A DNA stretch of 64,000 nucleotides from Anthostomella pinea. Lineage: Eukaryota > Ascomycota > Sordariomycetes > Xylariales > Xylariaceae. Position 1 is the first letter of the stretch. Every line of letters starts with the position of its first letter. Made by a program: the position numbers and the translations under genes. Location: NCBI GenBank assembly GCA_963556695.1, contig CAUWAG010000007.1, positions 930,001-994,000 of the forward strand. The letters run 5' to 3'. A model generated the notes under the pieces. The model was not told the DNA's origin and did not search any database. It was given only the letters and a program-made list of their open reading frames with translations. Positions 23,129 through 33,850 of this stretch are shown here, piece after piece.

Positions 23129-24158
23129 GAGATCTACTGTCCCCAACATCCAGATGATGGCTCTATCTCGGGCCTTCTTTCTCAACGCACTGACTGCCCT
23201 TCCCTTGACTTGGCGATCACTGGACTGTTCATCTAGCTTGGGACTCGAACCCTAAAGTTTTCTATAATTGGTGATTGCAACACAAGAGACACCACGATGT
23301 CCAAGAATAACGTCATTTTCGAGGCTGTCCCGGAGACCAGAGCTTAGTAAGGTGAATCTAAGGGTCCAATTCTCCATCCGCAATGTCATAACCAGACGAT
23401 TCCCAAACGCCGGTCAAGGCCCAGGTCTAAAGACTGGATAACAGTTGTCGGAAGTAATTTGACACATCAGGAGCCAGATTTAGGTTTCCCGCTGATGCAC
23501 ATCGGCACGGGATGTCAGCTTGACCGATGCTTCGCCCCCATCGGAACGGGATCAAGTTGGTATCCCGTGTTTGCGCTGAAGTTTAGCCCGAGCGGCGTGA
23601 GTGATGCTCCGTGATGGTCCGTGAAGCTGGCACTATATAGGTAGCGCAAGAACGGGGAAGAGGCTAGGCGGTGCTAGCTAATGTCATTGTTTCACCAATT
23701 GCACAGTACCCCCTAGCTTATATAGGAGCTCACGGTTCGCTATGCGCACTTTACAGCTTGAAAGCTAAACAAGTCACTGTTTGGGGATGTTTAGTTCATG
23801 AGACATCATCAGTTTGAACTCCATGAAAGGGGACTATGTATCTACAATTTTTGAGAGGAAATAGCGTCCCGTCAAGGTCAACAAGATGTTTGAAGGGACA
23901 TGAGTGCAAGTACTCCGACTTTCGGAAGAGATAAAATAGGGCTGAGGCTGATGTAAGAGCTAGGCCAGCTCCGTTCTCTAAGTCGACGATGCTGAACTCA
24001 GTACAAATCACAGTTACTCGAGAATGACGGTCAGTCAGATTAGAATCGGGGAAAGGGAGGAAATGAATGGTAATAAGGAATAAGGAATACTAATATACAG
24101 ATTAACAGAACACAAGCTCTAATGCGGATGATAGTGCAAGCCTTCCTTCCTCGCTCAC
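23129..24158. other. Intergenic, no gene seen
   Basis: No supported gene. A T-loop-like GGGTTCGAGTCCC is present near 23232 (minus strand) without a tRNA fold around it. Confidence 0.45.
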
Positions 24159-24587
24159 TCATGAGACATAGCTGCAACTCATCGAGCTGATCACGTCGTT
24201 AAAGTCCACATCGTTGGGGTCGTCGTTCTTATGCTTGTTCTTCAGATTCAGGATCTGGCCCGTAGTCGAGAACGAGCCACCCTTGTAATCGATATCGCGA
24301 AAGAATGCGCAGTCAAAGCCCCGCGCGTCGAGCGCCGTGATGGAGTCGTTCATGGGGTCGTCCATGTTCTTGCACTGGTCCGGGATGAACCACGCGATGG
24401 TGCAAAAGTTGTCGCCGTCCGTAGAATTGTCGAGACTGTCGTCTGTGCAGATTCGAGCGTAGTCATTGTCACCGTAGGTCTGGGCGCGTGGGATGGGGTG
24501 GCTTCTATCAACGGGGCTGGCGACGGTGGGGGAGGAGAAGAAGAGCATCGCGAGCGCGGGAATCGTCGTTGCTGCGATGGACTTCAT
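24159..24587 (-). CDS. Small secreted protein, beta/gamma-crystallin-like
   Basis: Single exon of 142 aa, ATG 24587 to TGA 24159. The first about 23 residues form a signal peptide (MKSIAATTIPALAMLFFSSP, cleavage near TVAS-P). The mature region is acidic, with five cysteines (ARICTDD, NFCTI, DQCKN, FDCAFF, SMSC). The C-terminal half reads CAFFRDIDYKGGSF and ends with NDVISSMSC. This matches the beta/gamma-crystallin pattern of an aromatic/Gly motif followed by the N/D-N/D-x-x-S/T-S calcium-binding signature. Secreted microbial proteins with this fold include antimicrobial and stress proteins. The assignment is motif-based and moderate. It sits between a LINE-split secreted gene and a transposon island. 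Confidence 0.75.
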   Translation of the reverse strand: MKSIAATTIPALAMLFFSSPTVASPVDRSHPIPRAQTYGDNDYARICTDDSLDNSTDGDNFCTIAWFIPDQCKNMDDPMNDSITALDARGFDCAFFRDIDYKGGSFSTTGQILNLKNKHKNDDPNDVDFNDVISSMSCSYVS

Positions 24588-24943
24588 GATTGAGAGGAAT
24601 TATTGCGATAAGGGCCCCGGTGAGCAAGTCGAGCTGACATCTTCTGGTGTGCGTCGGTTTTGGTGTGAGCTGCAGTCTTGGATTCTAGGTAGGTGACGTT
24701 TCGTGTTGCCGTTGGGTGCTCAAACAAACTGATCGCGTTTGACTCTGGTGAAGCCTCACTTAACGCCTTTCTTTATAAGGGCTGTGGACACAACCCGGTC
24801 GACTCGAATGACGTATACTCGGCCGTCCTGTTGCTATTTCACGCAACGTACATGTTTTGGATTTTATGTGCCGCATGCTAACTCCTCACAACATCCTCCA
24901 AGGCAGTTGTGATTCCCTACAACGACGACAGGTTGCTGTGCCA
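24588..24943. other. Promoter region of the crystallin-like gene, up to the transposon edge
   Basis: TATAAAG on the minus strand at 24771-24777, 185 bp upstream of the ATG, is a candidate TATA box. The right edge is the TA target of the pogo-type element. Confidence 0.4.
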
Positions 24944-25249
24944 TACCATCCCCCCCCTACATCTCGGACACCCCCACATCTCGTATAGCAAAACCCCACC
25001 ACCACCACCTAAACCCTATATGTTCACTTATACGCTTTCAGCCCAATTTTGAAGCTGTTCAGAATGTATTTAGTGCTCTAGATAGCCCTGATCTTAAGGT
25101 TTAATCCAATATAGAACTTACCCCGCGCAGTGTACGTAATTAGCTGTCTATTACCCCGCGTTTCCTACCCCGAATAGAGATTTTCGGGTGCTGGAGCCTC
25201 GTCTGAAGCCTTGTTCTGTATGCACCGCAGCATCGTATAACCGCCTAGA

Positions 25250-25411
25250 ATGCCTCCCAAACCGTATACGGAGGATCAGATGGCGAATGCCATCTTAGAT
25301 ATCACGGATGAGGGCCTTTCGCTGCGAAAAAGCGCTCAAAAATACGGCGTCCCTGTCACAACGCTCTCTGACCGACTTAACGGCAAGCCCTCAAAAAGCG
25401 AAGGCCATATA
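25250..25411 (+). pseudogene. Pogo-type transposase, N-terminal helix-turn-helix (5' part)
   Basis: ATG at 25250 gives MPPKPYTEDQMANAI and a psq/pogo helix-turn-helix with RKSAQKYGVPVTTLSDRLNG, the DNA-binding domain that contacts the inverted repeats. The frame is cut after GHI at 25411 by the LTR/LINE insertions and continues at 31165 in the same phase. Confidence 0.85.
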
Positions 25412-25956
25412 TATTGTTTGTTTTGTATTTAACGTGGGGGTAGCTCCTCAGTAGTGCAAGCCACGCCTCCCAGAGCCTCTGCATCGCAGGGTTGTGGAGG
25501 TCTCAAGATAATAAGTACAGTCAGTCCCGCTCACGGGCCCATCCCCGTTGTTGCAGCGGTATGACCTTGGGGTCATCCATCTGGTCCTTCAAGGAAGGCT
25601 ATCTATTGGGGGCAGATTGTTGAAAAGAACTTGCTCTTCTCCACGAATTTTGCCCATTCTGTGCTCCTCTCCCCTAAGTATTGTAAACAAACTGCCCTAG
25701 GCGAATGCCTAGGCAGTAGCCAATTTTTCCCCAGTTTCTTACAAAAGAAAATGTGTTGTGGTGTTTTCTTCTCACCACAGCTGCAGTGATCATTTGAGTC
25801 TGTGTGCCCAAAGCGTTCATGGTATCTGGCAAAGTCGCCATGTCCAGATCTGGCCGCTAGAAGTCTGTGTAAAGTACTCCTCTTAAAAGATATAAGGTCT
25901 CTTTCAGTTACTGTATGTGAGTATACTTCTTGATACCTAGATTCTGATTGGTCTTT

Positions 25957-28900
25957 CTACCATTGGTTGAACTCTTTCTTGCCCTGTCTTTTGAGATCTC
26001 TCTTGACCCAAGAGATTATAGGAAGATTTGTTGTGTCTGTTTCCAGCATGGCACCCTCTTTTGCTAGTGTGTCGGCAGCTTTGTTGCCATTAATATCTCT
26101 GTGTCCAGGAATCCATTTGACGGTCACTCCAGGAGTGTGTGCTGTGGCAAGTTCTTGAAATCGTAGAAAAATGTTTTGTGATGTCTCGGGTGGAGTCCCA
26201 TTGAGCCTATCTACCACTGACGTGTTGTCCAGGCAGACATATAGCTATTTTCCATGTCCAATTGCCCTGGCTGCTACAAGACCTTGGAGAGCACCATGGA
26301 CTTCAGCATCTACTACTTCTGCTTGTAGAAGTCTGTCCCTTCCCCGGTATACTTCTTGTGTAGTGCCGCCTTTCCTGATGGTATAACCCCATCCAGTGCG
26401 GATTGTGCCTTGGTCATCCAACTGTGATCCATCTGAGTAGATGACAAGGTCAGTGTTCACGTTTCTCTCTTGTAACCATTGCTTGAAGAGCTCTATTTCT
26501 TTGTCTTTGTCTTTGCGGATTGGGCGCTTCTTCCATGATGGCCTGGTAAGTATTGGTCTCTGGAAGTCAGGGACTAGCTGGAAGCTCCTTTATAGCCTTG
26601 TTGGATCCTTGCGTGCTTGTATTTGGAGCCTGCCAACAAGAGGGTATCTCTGGTCTATTTGTCCTAGTCGGAGGCCGTGACGTCGTCTTATTGACTCTGT
26701 AAGAACTCCTGCTGGGGGAATCTGCGATTCAAAGTGTAAGATATGTCCAGGGTGTGTTTTCCAGACTGGCAAGATAGCCCTGATCGCCGTTCGTAGTACG
26801 GCATCTATTATTCCAAGAAGCCCCTTAATGCGACATGCTGATGTCTCACCTAAGCTCCCAGCTTTCTTGATTCTTGGGTACCAGGCCTCCAGGCCATGTG
26901 TGAGAATAGGAATAACACAAGCTTTCACAGCCCTCTTGGTTGACTTTACTGGAAGTCCTTTGACTGTGTTGCATAGTCCTCGAAGGTGGTTTGCTACCCT
27001 ACTAGCTTTCTTGGCCCAGTAGGAAACGTGATCTTTGAAGTTCAGTTTTCTATCCAGGAAGATACCCAGCCATCGCATGGAGTTCTTTGCTGTTCTGTTT
27101 ATTGTCCTGTGACGGACTGGAGGATTGTCTGAGTTCTTTTTCTATGAGAAGTGCATGATCTCGGTTTTGTCGGGGTCAAACTCAATAGCATTATTGTGTC
27201 CCTATTGGTTAAGTAAATAAAGGTTTTTAGAAGCCTTTGTAACTGTTTCCTTAAGGTTCTTTCCAATACAGAGAGTCGCTAGGTCGTCTGCATATCCAAA
27301 GCGTCTCCTTTTCATACCGAGTCGGGCACAGATTGGCTCTGTATACAGCATATAAAGGATTGGAGAAACTGGTGAGCCTTATGGTAGCCCACAAGTGAGA
27401 GCTTTTATGTCGGTCACAATACCTTCAAACCGAACTCTTGCGGATCGTTCAGACATGAATGACTGGACCCATCTTATAAGAAAGTCTGGCCAGCCCTGTT
27501 CTCTCATGCGAACCACCAGCCGTCCCATTAGGGCAGCGTGAAGGCCCCTGTCACATCTGCTGTGACTACCGTTGCAACAAGGCCTTGGTCAAGGGCCTGC
27601 TCAATATTGTGTATGAGTGCAGCTACCAAGTCGGCGGCAGAGCGCTTTGGCAGAGCTCCAAAATGTTATGGAGCTAGAATTCTGAGTTTGATGACAAACC
27701 AGGCAATTCTTTTTGCAATGAGTCGTTCTAGGCCTTTGCCAAGACATGATAATAGCGATATTGGTCTATAGGCCCTGGGGTTAGAATAGTCTTTCTTGCC
27801 TGGCTTTGGGATCATCACTACCTCAGCTACTTTGAATGGTTTAGGGTGGTGTCTAATCTGTAGACAGGTCTGGAAAAGGGCTCTGATATGCTCCCCAATG
27901 ACTGGCCAGCAAGCTTTCAGAATCCGTACTGTGAGGGTGTCTACTCCTGGGGAGTTGCTCTTGGTCCCTATAGTGCACCCTTCAGCCTCTTCTAGTCCGA
28001 CATGGTATTCAAGGGGGATGTGTGGCTTGGCTTGTGTGATCTGAGCAGACCAGGGGTCGATGATATCGTTGTCTGGGGTACTTTGTTCAAGCGTGGCTAA
28101 GCGTAGTGCATTTGCCTTGCTCTCTTGTGACTCAAAGATTTGGTCCCTTATGATGATTGGGGGGGAACGCAATCCTGCTGACAGCTTGTGCCAGGAAACA
28201 ATTCTGTACAGGTCTTTTGGTTCAGTCGCTGAATCAATTAGAGTCTGTCAGTACTCTCTCTTAGCTTTTCGGACCACACAGCAAAATTCCTGTCGGGCTG
28301 AATTTCGCCCTTTTTGGCTTGTGGTCTGTTTAGAAAGGGCTCTGTATGTCTGAACAGCTGCTTTACAGTCATCATTCCACCAAGCAGTGGGCCTAGATTG
28401 ACGGGGCTTCTTGCCCACTGTCCTGATACAGCCTTGAATCATATTGATCAAGCTTTGTGTAAAGGTATCCACCTGGCCAGGGGATACACCCAGCCGGGGG
28501 AGTTCATGAATCCTGGTTTGGACATTATCTGCCAGCTCTTGTAGTTTATCGTCCGGTACTATCCAATGATTGGTCTTGGAGACTCGGTCTAAATCTCCCT
28601 GAATTGGAATGACTATTCGTAATGTCTTATGATCTGAGGTGCACTGAAGTGTATCATTGACTGAGGCTTCAGCCATGGGGACATCTGAGAACACCAGATC
28701 CAGTACATTTCTATCGTCATGTGTTGGGACATCTGGTTCAGAAATCAGATCCAGTCCGTGGTCTGCCATAGTCTGTGCCAGTATGACGCCACCGTGATAT
28801 CCTGGATTGCTCGAGTCCCAGGATAGGTCGCCAGCATTAAAATCTCCAGCTATAACACAGCCAAAAGGTGGAGTCCATACTTCCAGAATATCATCCACTT

Positions 28901-29294
28901 CCTGTGGGTTGTCACATGGCCGGTAGACACTGGCAAATGTGATGCCATGTACCTTGACCCAGGTGATGTCTCGTGTAGCATAGGGCCGAAGTTGATCCGC
29001 TTGAAGGTGTTTTCTTACATAGATAAGAGATCTGGGCCGTGTACTGTCACTGTCCCAGGAATCCACTGGGGAGTATATATTGTAATTGGGGTGTGTCTTT
29101 ACTCCCATTCTCCTGCCTGGTGGTATGCCAACCCAGGGCTCTTGTATCAGAATAATGTCTGTTTGTTCTCCTTTGTAGTCAGCCAGGTTGATGGCTAACT
29201 CTGTAAGGCCTGCACTCTTTTGTCCTCCTGCTGTATTCACAGAATGGATGACTAGATGCCTATGTCGATGTGTTTCGTTTGATGTACCTAACAT
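25957..29294 (-). pseudogene. LINE ORF2: endonuclease, reverse transcriptase, RNase H (inactivated)
   Basis: ATG 29294. The endonuclease shows ILIQEPWVG, VIAGDFNAG and TSDHKTLR. A TGA at 28248-28250 ends the first open segment after KREY. The RT contains VVMIPKPGKKDYSNPRAYRP and an intact FGYADDL at about 27283. It is broken by TAA at 27666-27668 (ILAP-stop-HFGALPKR), a one-base loss near 27540 (TGAF), and TAA at 27379-27381 (CGLP-stop-GSPVSP). In the last, the family consensus has CAA for glutamine, so C-to-T is implied. RNase H follows with IYSDGS, DNTSVVD and GHRDINGN, ending near 25957. Confidence 0.85.
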
Positions 29295-29350
29295 TGACTG
29301 ACAATAATGGTATCGGCATCTCTGGGATGAGTTGTATCTGTTGTGTCGAT

Positions 29351-30862
29351 TTATATTGTGATGTCTTTGTTATTATTGCTGGGTGTTGACCCAGCTTGGT
29401 TTCTGCCTGCTTCATTGAAGGCCTTGGATCTGGCTCTTTCTCCGGCTAGCCTTATTTCCTGGATTTGCTCCCATGTGTGCTTATGGATGGTACCTTCCAC
29501 AACCTTGGGGCGGGCAGGGCATTTATTGAAATTGGCAGCATGAGGTCCTTTGCAGTTGACACACTTTGGGATTAGTTTTTTGCACTCTCCCTGGTGTACT
29601 GTGTTGGCGCAGTGTGCACATATTTGCTTTTCGCATCGGTAATTCCTACCATGGTATCTGAAGCAGCTTGCACACTGAACCTTGGGGGTGTGTTGAATAT
29701 GCCTTGAGGTCATTGAGTGGGCAAAAAGCGTGAATGGTTTCCTTGCTGCACTGGGCAGAGAGATTATCCACGTGGTTTCTGGATCAGAATCAGTCGTGTT
29801 CTTTGAGAGTATGCACCTCAGAGGTCTGTCGCCTGTTTGGGCTTCAACTTCATCGGCAACAACAGTGTCGGTAATATCGATTGTGAACCTTTCTGTACTG
29901 ATGACCTTTTTTGGGCATCCATCGACCTTGTAATGATGCCAGACTGTGTGGGTCTCAATCTTTTGTGCCTTGAGAATGTGGGCAATTTCTTCTTGGAAAG
30001 CCAGAAGCTTAGCCTGAGTTGGCTTGTCCCTTGGATGTAAGGTAAATCCAGAAGGACACCGTGTCACTTCTCTAAGCTCCTGAGGGTGGAGCTTAAGTCT
30101 TTTATTTAGTGTAAACTTGATTCCATAGGGCTCTAAGTGGCTATTATCCATGCGGACAAAGACCTGGAGATCATCCTGCTTCCTCTTCAATTGGTTGATA
30201 GTGATGAGGGCACTAGGCTGTGTTTTCTTCATGGTAGTGTTGACTGTCCATGGATGCTGTCGTTGGCCAGAGGAGACAGCTTGGGCGAAGGTCATGGTGG
30301 GCTTCCCTATCCTTGTCCTGCCAGGAATGGTCTTTTTTTTGGGCAGATCTCGGGTTTCCAGCCACTCATTCAGGTATTTGGAGAAGAAAGTGCTGAACTC
30401 CTTGGCATGAGAGTATAGTTCGGTTCCAGCTTTCTCAAGTGTCTTATCGACTGCTGCAGCACACTCCTGAAACATTGTCATCCTGGCTTCATAAAGATGT
30501 TTGTCTTTAGCCAGTATTTTGGCAACTTGGTCCTGGCACTCTGAAGAGGAGACTTTGTTCCCTGCATCACCTCCAATGGCTTGGTCTGTAGGGATTTGGC
30601 TTGACTGAGGTAATTCCATATCAATGATGCTGCTAGTATTAATATTTCGGGATTTTCCTTTCAGAGGGGAAACAATGGTGAAGTCAGCCTCAGAGACCTG
30701 TGACGGGCTGCTGTTGATATCGTCGAGCAGTGCCTGGCGGAGCTTGCTTGGGGTTGCCGGGCCATATGTTCTTTTAGGGACCGGGGATTTGAGCACGCCG
30801 CCAGTAGTCGTCTTTGGGACGGCCACTGGCGTATTTGGGGGCCTATCGTGAAGGGGTGCCAT
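29351..30862 (-). CDS. LINE ORF1, gag-like nucleic-acid-binding protein
   Basis: ATG 30862, 503 codons, uninterrupted. The N-terminal half is Ser/Thr/Lys-rich. The C-terminal third has three CCHC-type knuckles: CASCFRYHGRNYRC, CAHCANTVHQGEC and CVNCKGPHAANFNKC. It would package LINE RNA into ribonucleoprotein. The end (after about 29360) overlaps no other frame, and ORF2 starts 57 bp downstream. Unlike ORF2, it has no nonsense codon. Confidence 0.85.
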   Translation of the reverse strand: MAPLHDRPPNTPVAVPKTTTGGVLKSPVPKRTYGPATPSKLRQALLDDINSSPSQVSEADFTIVSPLKGKSRNINTSSIIDMELPQSSQIPTDQAIGGDAGNKVSSSECQDQVAKILAKDKHLYEARMTMFQECAAAVDKTLEKAGTELYSHAKEFSTFFSKYLNEWLETRDLPKKKTIPGRTRIGKPTMTFAQAVSSGQRQHPWTVNTTMKKTQPSALITINQLKRKQDDLQVFVRMDNSHLEPYGIKFTLNKRLKLHPQELREVTRCPSGFTLHPRDKPTQAKLLAFQEEIAHILKAQKIETHTVWHHYKVDGCPKKVISTERFTIDITDTVVADEVEAQTGDRPLRCILSKNTTDSDPETTWIISLPSAARKPFTLFAHSMTSRHIQHTPKVQCASCFRYHGRNYRCEKQICAHCANTVHQGECKKLIPKCVNCKGPHAANFNKCPARPKVVEGTIHKHTWEQIQEIRLAGERARSKAFNEAGRNQAGSTPSNNNKDITI

Positions 30863-31005
30863 CCAGCTTGTGAGAAAAATTTTCTGCGCCTTGGCAAGGA
30901 TAGTCAGGTACTGAAATAAATGCCTGTTTTAGTGCAGATATAGAGGTTGCGCCCTAACAGCGGGGCGCCAAGAAAAATAGTTGTTTTTGGTAAGAGTGTT
31001 GCGCC

Positions 31006-31164
31006 ATATATATTGAATACACGGATGATGATTGATTCTATTGATTGTTGTGCTCTGTGTGCAGAGATTGATTATCTGTCTTCTTGGTGGGTCAGATGCC
31101 CTGTGCGTCTCTGCCCCACCGGAGATCTTCCGGTGTCTATCTCCGGCTCCTATTCAACAATATA
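31006..31164 (-). mobile_element. Solo LTR (Copia-like), 149 bp, with ATATA target duplication
   Basis: The LTR occupies 31011..31159. On the minus strand it starts TGTTGAATAGGAGCCGG and ends TATTCAATA, the last bases being a decayed CAACA. ATATA flanks it at 31006-31010 and 31160-31164. It matches the LTR at 33658-33850 in the opposite orientation. It lies inside the pogo transposase gene. Confidence 0.85.
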
Positions 31165-32773
31165 CACCAACAAAAACTCTCTCCTGCTCAAGAAAGCACT
31201 ATAGTCAACTGGATTTTGCATCAAGAGAAGCTAGGACTAGTCGTTTTACACTCCCTGGTGCGTGAGATCATCGTGAAGGTGTTGAGAAAGAACGGAGATT
31301 CAGGCTCCCTTAGAGACCACTTCATGACCAGTTTCAAGCGCCGCAACCCACAAATAAAGACCAAAGTTGGCAAAAGGATGGAATCAGCGCGCTTTAAGGG
31401 CTTTATGCCAAAGGCAGTTAACTGGTTCTTTGAAATCCTAGAGGATTACGGCTGGGTCAAGCCAAAAAACACGTATAATATTAATAAGGGCGGCATCATA
31501 GCGGGTTTTGGTAACTATAATTACCCCTTTAAATCCGTAGAAGTTCTAATTAGCTTTATAGGCATCAATTCTCTGGTTTTATGTAGTTCTGTTACTAAGA
31601 AAGCCTTCTTGAAGAGCCCCAAGAGCCGTAGCTAGACCTCCTTTATCGAGGCCATCTCTGCAATTAGAAAAATCCTCAAACCAGGTATTAGCTTCAAGGG
31701 GAAGGACCTCCAGGCCCAGTGGTTCATTGAGGAGTTTTGAAAGACCGCCGATTGGTATTACATATGCTCAGAAAACGGCTGGACTTCGAATAACATAGCC
31801 TGCCGGTGGCTGGAAGATGTCTTCATCCTGCAGGTAGACAAGATACAAGGAGAAGATCAGGCTAAGCCTGTTCTTTTGATACTAGATGGCCATGGTAGCC
31901 ACACCTCTGTATGTATATGATTTTTCTTTATTTTATATAGACTTTTTTTCTTTTTTTCTGATTTAATATGGGTTAACACGTGTTATAAAGACGAATTCAT
32001 GACTATTTGTTATTTCGCTAATATATTGCTCTGTTTCTTTCTTGCGCACATTAGTCACGGCATGCAACCCCTAGATAACGGGCCCTACAACGCCTTTAAG
32101 GCTCACTACCAGAAATTCCTCTCTCAGCTAAATTCTTTGACGGATGCCTCGCCTGTTAATAAGATCAACTTCATTCGGTGCTATAGCCAGGCCCAGAACT
32201 GCTGCTTTTACTAAGGCAAACATCCTCTCTGGCTTTAGAATGACTGGATGTTATCCTATCAGCCGTAGGAAGTGCTTAACGCATCCAGAAATCCAGGAAG
32301 AGAAGCAGCAGACCCCTTAGCCTGAGACCCATGAAAGCTCTGAACCAGAGGACCAATGGACCCCTACTACGAGCCAACAGATCATGAATTTCGGCAAAAA
32401 TAAGTCTCTTAGCACCTGGCTGAAGTACAGGAAGATAGCCACTGCGTTCGAGGCTAGGGAAACCGACCTTGTTATCAAGGACAGGAAGATCAAGGCCCTA
32501 GAGGCTGAACTGGAGCGGCTATGGCCAAAGAAGCGCTAAAAGATCCCTAATCCTAACAAGAAATTCAGAACAGTCATAGAGGTACTAAGTACGGGTGGTA
32601 ACATCACCCCTAGTGCCTCTGCGAATGTACCAGACGTTGTGGTTGATGATGACAAGGAAGAAGAAGAAGAAGACGAAGACTCGGCTGAAGAGGCCGCTTT
32701 AGAGGCCATACAAGAGCCTAGGCAGACCCGTTTGGGGCGATCCATTTGGGCGCCCACTAGATATTACGAATGA
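31165..32773 (+). pseudogene. Pogo-type DDE transposase, main part (inactivated)
   Basis: Continues the 25250 frame in phase (HQQKLSPAQESTIVNW). TAG at 31633-31635 and TGA at 31738-31740 interrupt. The block LLILDGHGSHTS near 31885 carries the second catalytic Asp. A probable intron starts GTATGT near 31912 and ends ATAAAG near 31990, leading to DEFMTICYFAN and HGMQPLDNG. A one-base shift near 32200 and a TAG at about 32318 precede a C-terminal region with coiled-coil and acidic stretches, ending TGA 32771-32773. Around the first catalytic Asp the sequence reads YNINKGGI where DE is expected, both explainable as G-to-A changes. Confidence 0.85.
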
Positions 32774-32917
32774 GCAGCTTCTACGCTCTCGAATGATAAT
32801 TTTGCTGAATTTCTTTGACCTGAATGACTTCTTTAACATATGGGTGAATAAGGGGGTGTTTTGGTGGTGTTGGTAAGGTTTGGCTGTACGAGATGTGGGG
32901 GGAGGGGGGAGATGGTA

Positions 32918-33264
32918 ATCCCATGCGGCACAACAATCATGCATCCTATCCTGCGTAATTGAGAGAACGATCGCGAGTAATAACACTGCTAGGCCAACAA
33001 GGTATGTGTCAGATTTGAGCCAATCGTGAGGTTGAAGTGTGTGTGTGTATTCTGTGTGTCTGGAGTGTCCTTGTGCGACCGTGGCAGTTTTGTGCCAGAG
33101 GGGGCTGGATCGGGACGGAACAACTAGGTTCCGGTGTCTACCTATCAAGGTGCCCTCTGTGCTCACCTTTAATCCAACAGTATGCACCTTATTTTCAAGA
33201 GCCACGTTACTTCTTAAAGGGGCTATGCCAAAGATTGTCAGCGGAACAATATCGGAAACTATTC
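32918..33264. other. Spacer between the pogo element and the AT-rich island
   Basis: Contains a short GT microsatellite (about 33037-33050). No gene recognised. Confidence 0.5.
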
Positions 33265-33657
33265 ACAATTAACGGCGGGGCCATATAAATGGGACACCCC
33301 CATATGTGGGACAGCTTTCACACCAAGAGGCTAGACTTCCACCCACTGATAACTTAATCGGGATTAAAGCTTTAAATAATCTATATAATATGTTTTAATA
33401 GTAGCACACAGGCTGGCAGGTTGCGTAGCGTAAAAATCGCATTATAATAGGCTCATCAGACTCTTTATTCATGCTATTACCCTTTTTGTTAATAATAACC
33501 CTATTATCTTTAAGGGGGTTTAAAAAAATTATTTTATTTTTTAACTTTAAAAAGGGGTTAAATATTAGTTTCTTTACTTGTTAGTGTTTAGGTTTTATAA
33601 TTTACGTATGATTTGTCGTCGTTTTTCTTATTACTTAATAGCAGCCTTGTACGGCTT

Positions 33658-33850
33658 TGTTGAATGGGAGCCGGAAATAGACACCGGAAGATCTCTACTG
33701 GCGCAGAGACGCACAGGGCATCTGACCCGCCAAGAAGACAGTCGATCAATCTCTGTACGTTGAAGAAGAACAGCAGAATAAGAAAAAAAATAAAAATTTA
33801 CGGGTCAACCTGAATAATCTGAACTCGCTTGCATCTGATAGTATTCAACA
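33658..33850 (+). mobile_element. Solo LTR, same family as 31011-31159
   Basis: Starts TGTTGAATGGGAGCCGG and ends GTATTCAACA. GCTTT directly follows the end, and GCTTT precedes it if the LTR is counted from the second base (33659). The inner block GATCTCTACTGGCGCAGAG aligns with the copy inside the pogo element. Confidence 0.75.

Larger units (their letters stand above)
25404..31015 (-). mobile_element. Near full-length Tad/I-type LINE with 13-bp target-site duplication
   Basis: GCCATATATATTG occurs at 25404-25416 and 31003-31015. The element occupies 25417..31002 (5586 bp), minus strand. Reading on the minus strand: a leader of about 140 bp; ORF1 with three zinc knuckles; ORF2 with AP-type endonuclease, reverse transcriptase and RNase H; a 3' untranslated region; and a short tail TTAAATACAAAACAAAC. 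The RNase H domain after the RT and two ORFs place it in the Tad1/I group. Multiple stops and at least one frameshift make it non-autonomous. It is the only copy here with ORF1. Confidence 0.9.
24946..32915 (+). mobile_element. Pogo/Fot1-type DNA transposon carrying nested LTR and LINE insertions
   Basis: Imperfect terminal inverted repeats lie at 24946-24995 and 32877-32915. Both begin CCATC plus a C run and contain CCCCCACATCTCGTA followed by C/TAGC and AAACC. A TA dinucleotide flanks each end (24944-24945 and 32916-32917), the expected duplication for Tc1/mariner/pogo elements. Subtracting the nested insertions leaves 2217 bp, the usual size for fungal pogo elements. The transposase runs left to right. 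Confidence 0.85.

Noticed and set aside
23225..23300. tRNA-like T-loop (GGGTTCGAGTCCC, minus strand)
   Set aside because: The sequence on its 5' side does not form D and anticodon arms or an acceptor stem.
26590..27078. Separate 162-codon minus-strand gene
   Set aside because: It is part of the LINE RT/connection region, in frame with the RT motif when stops are ignored.
28314..28544. Plus-strand ORF inside the LINE
   Set aside because: Shadow of the endonuclease frame.
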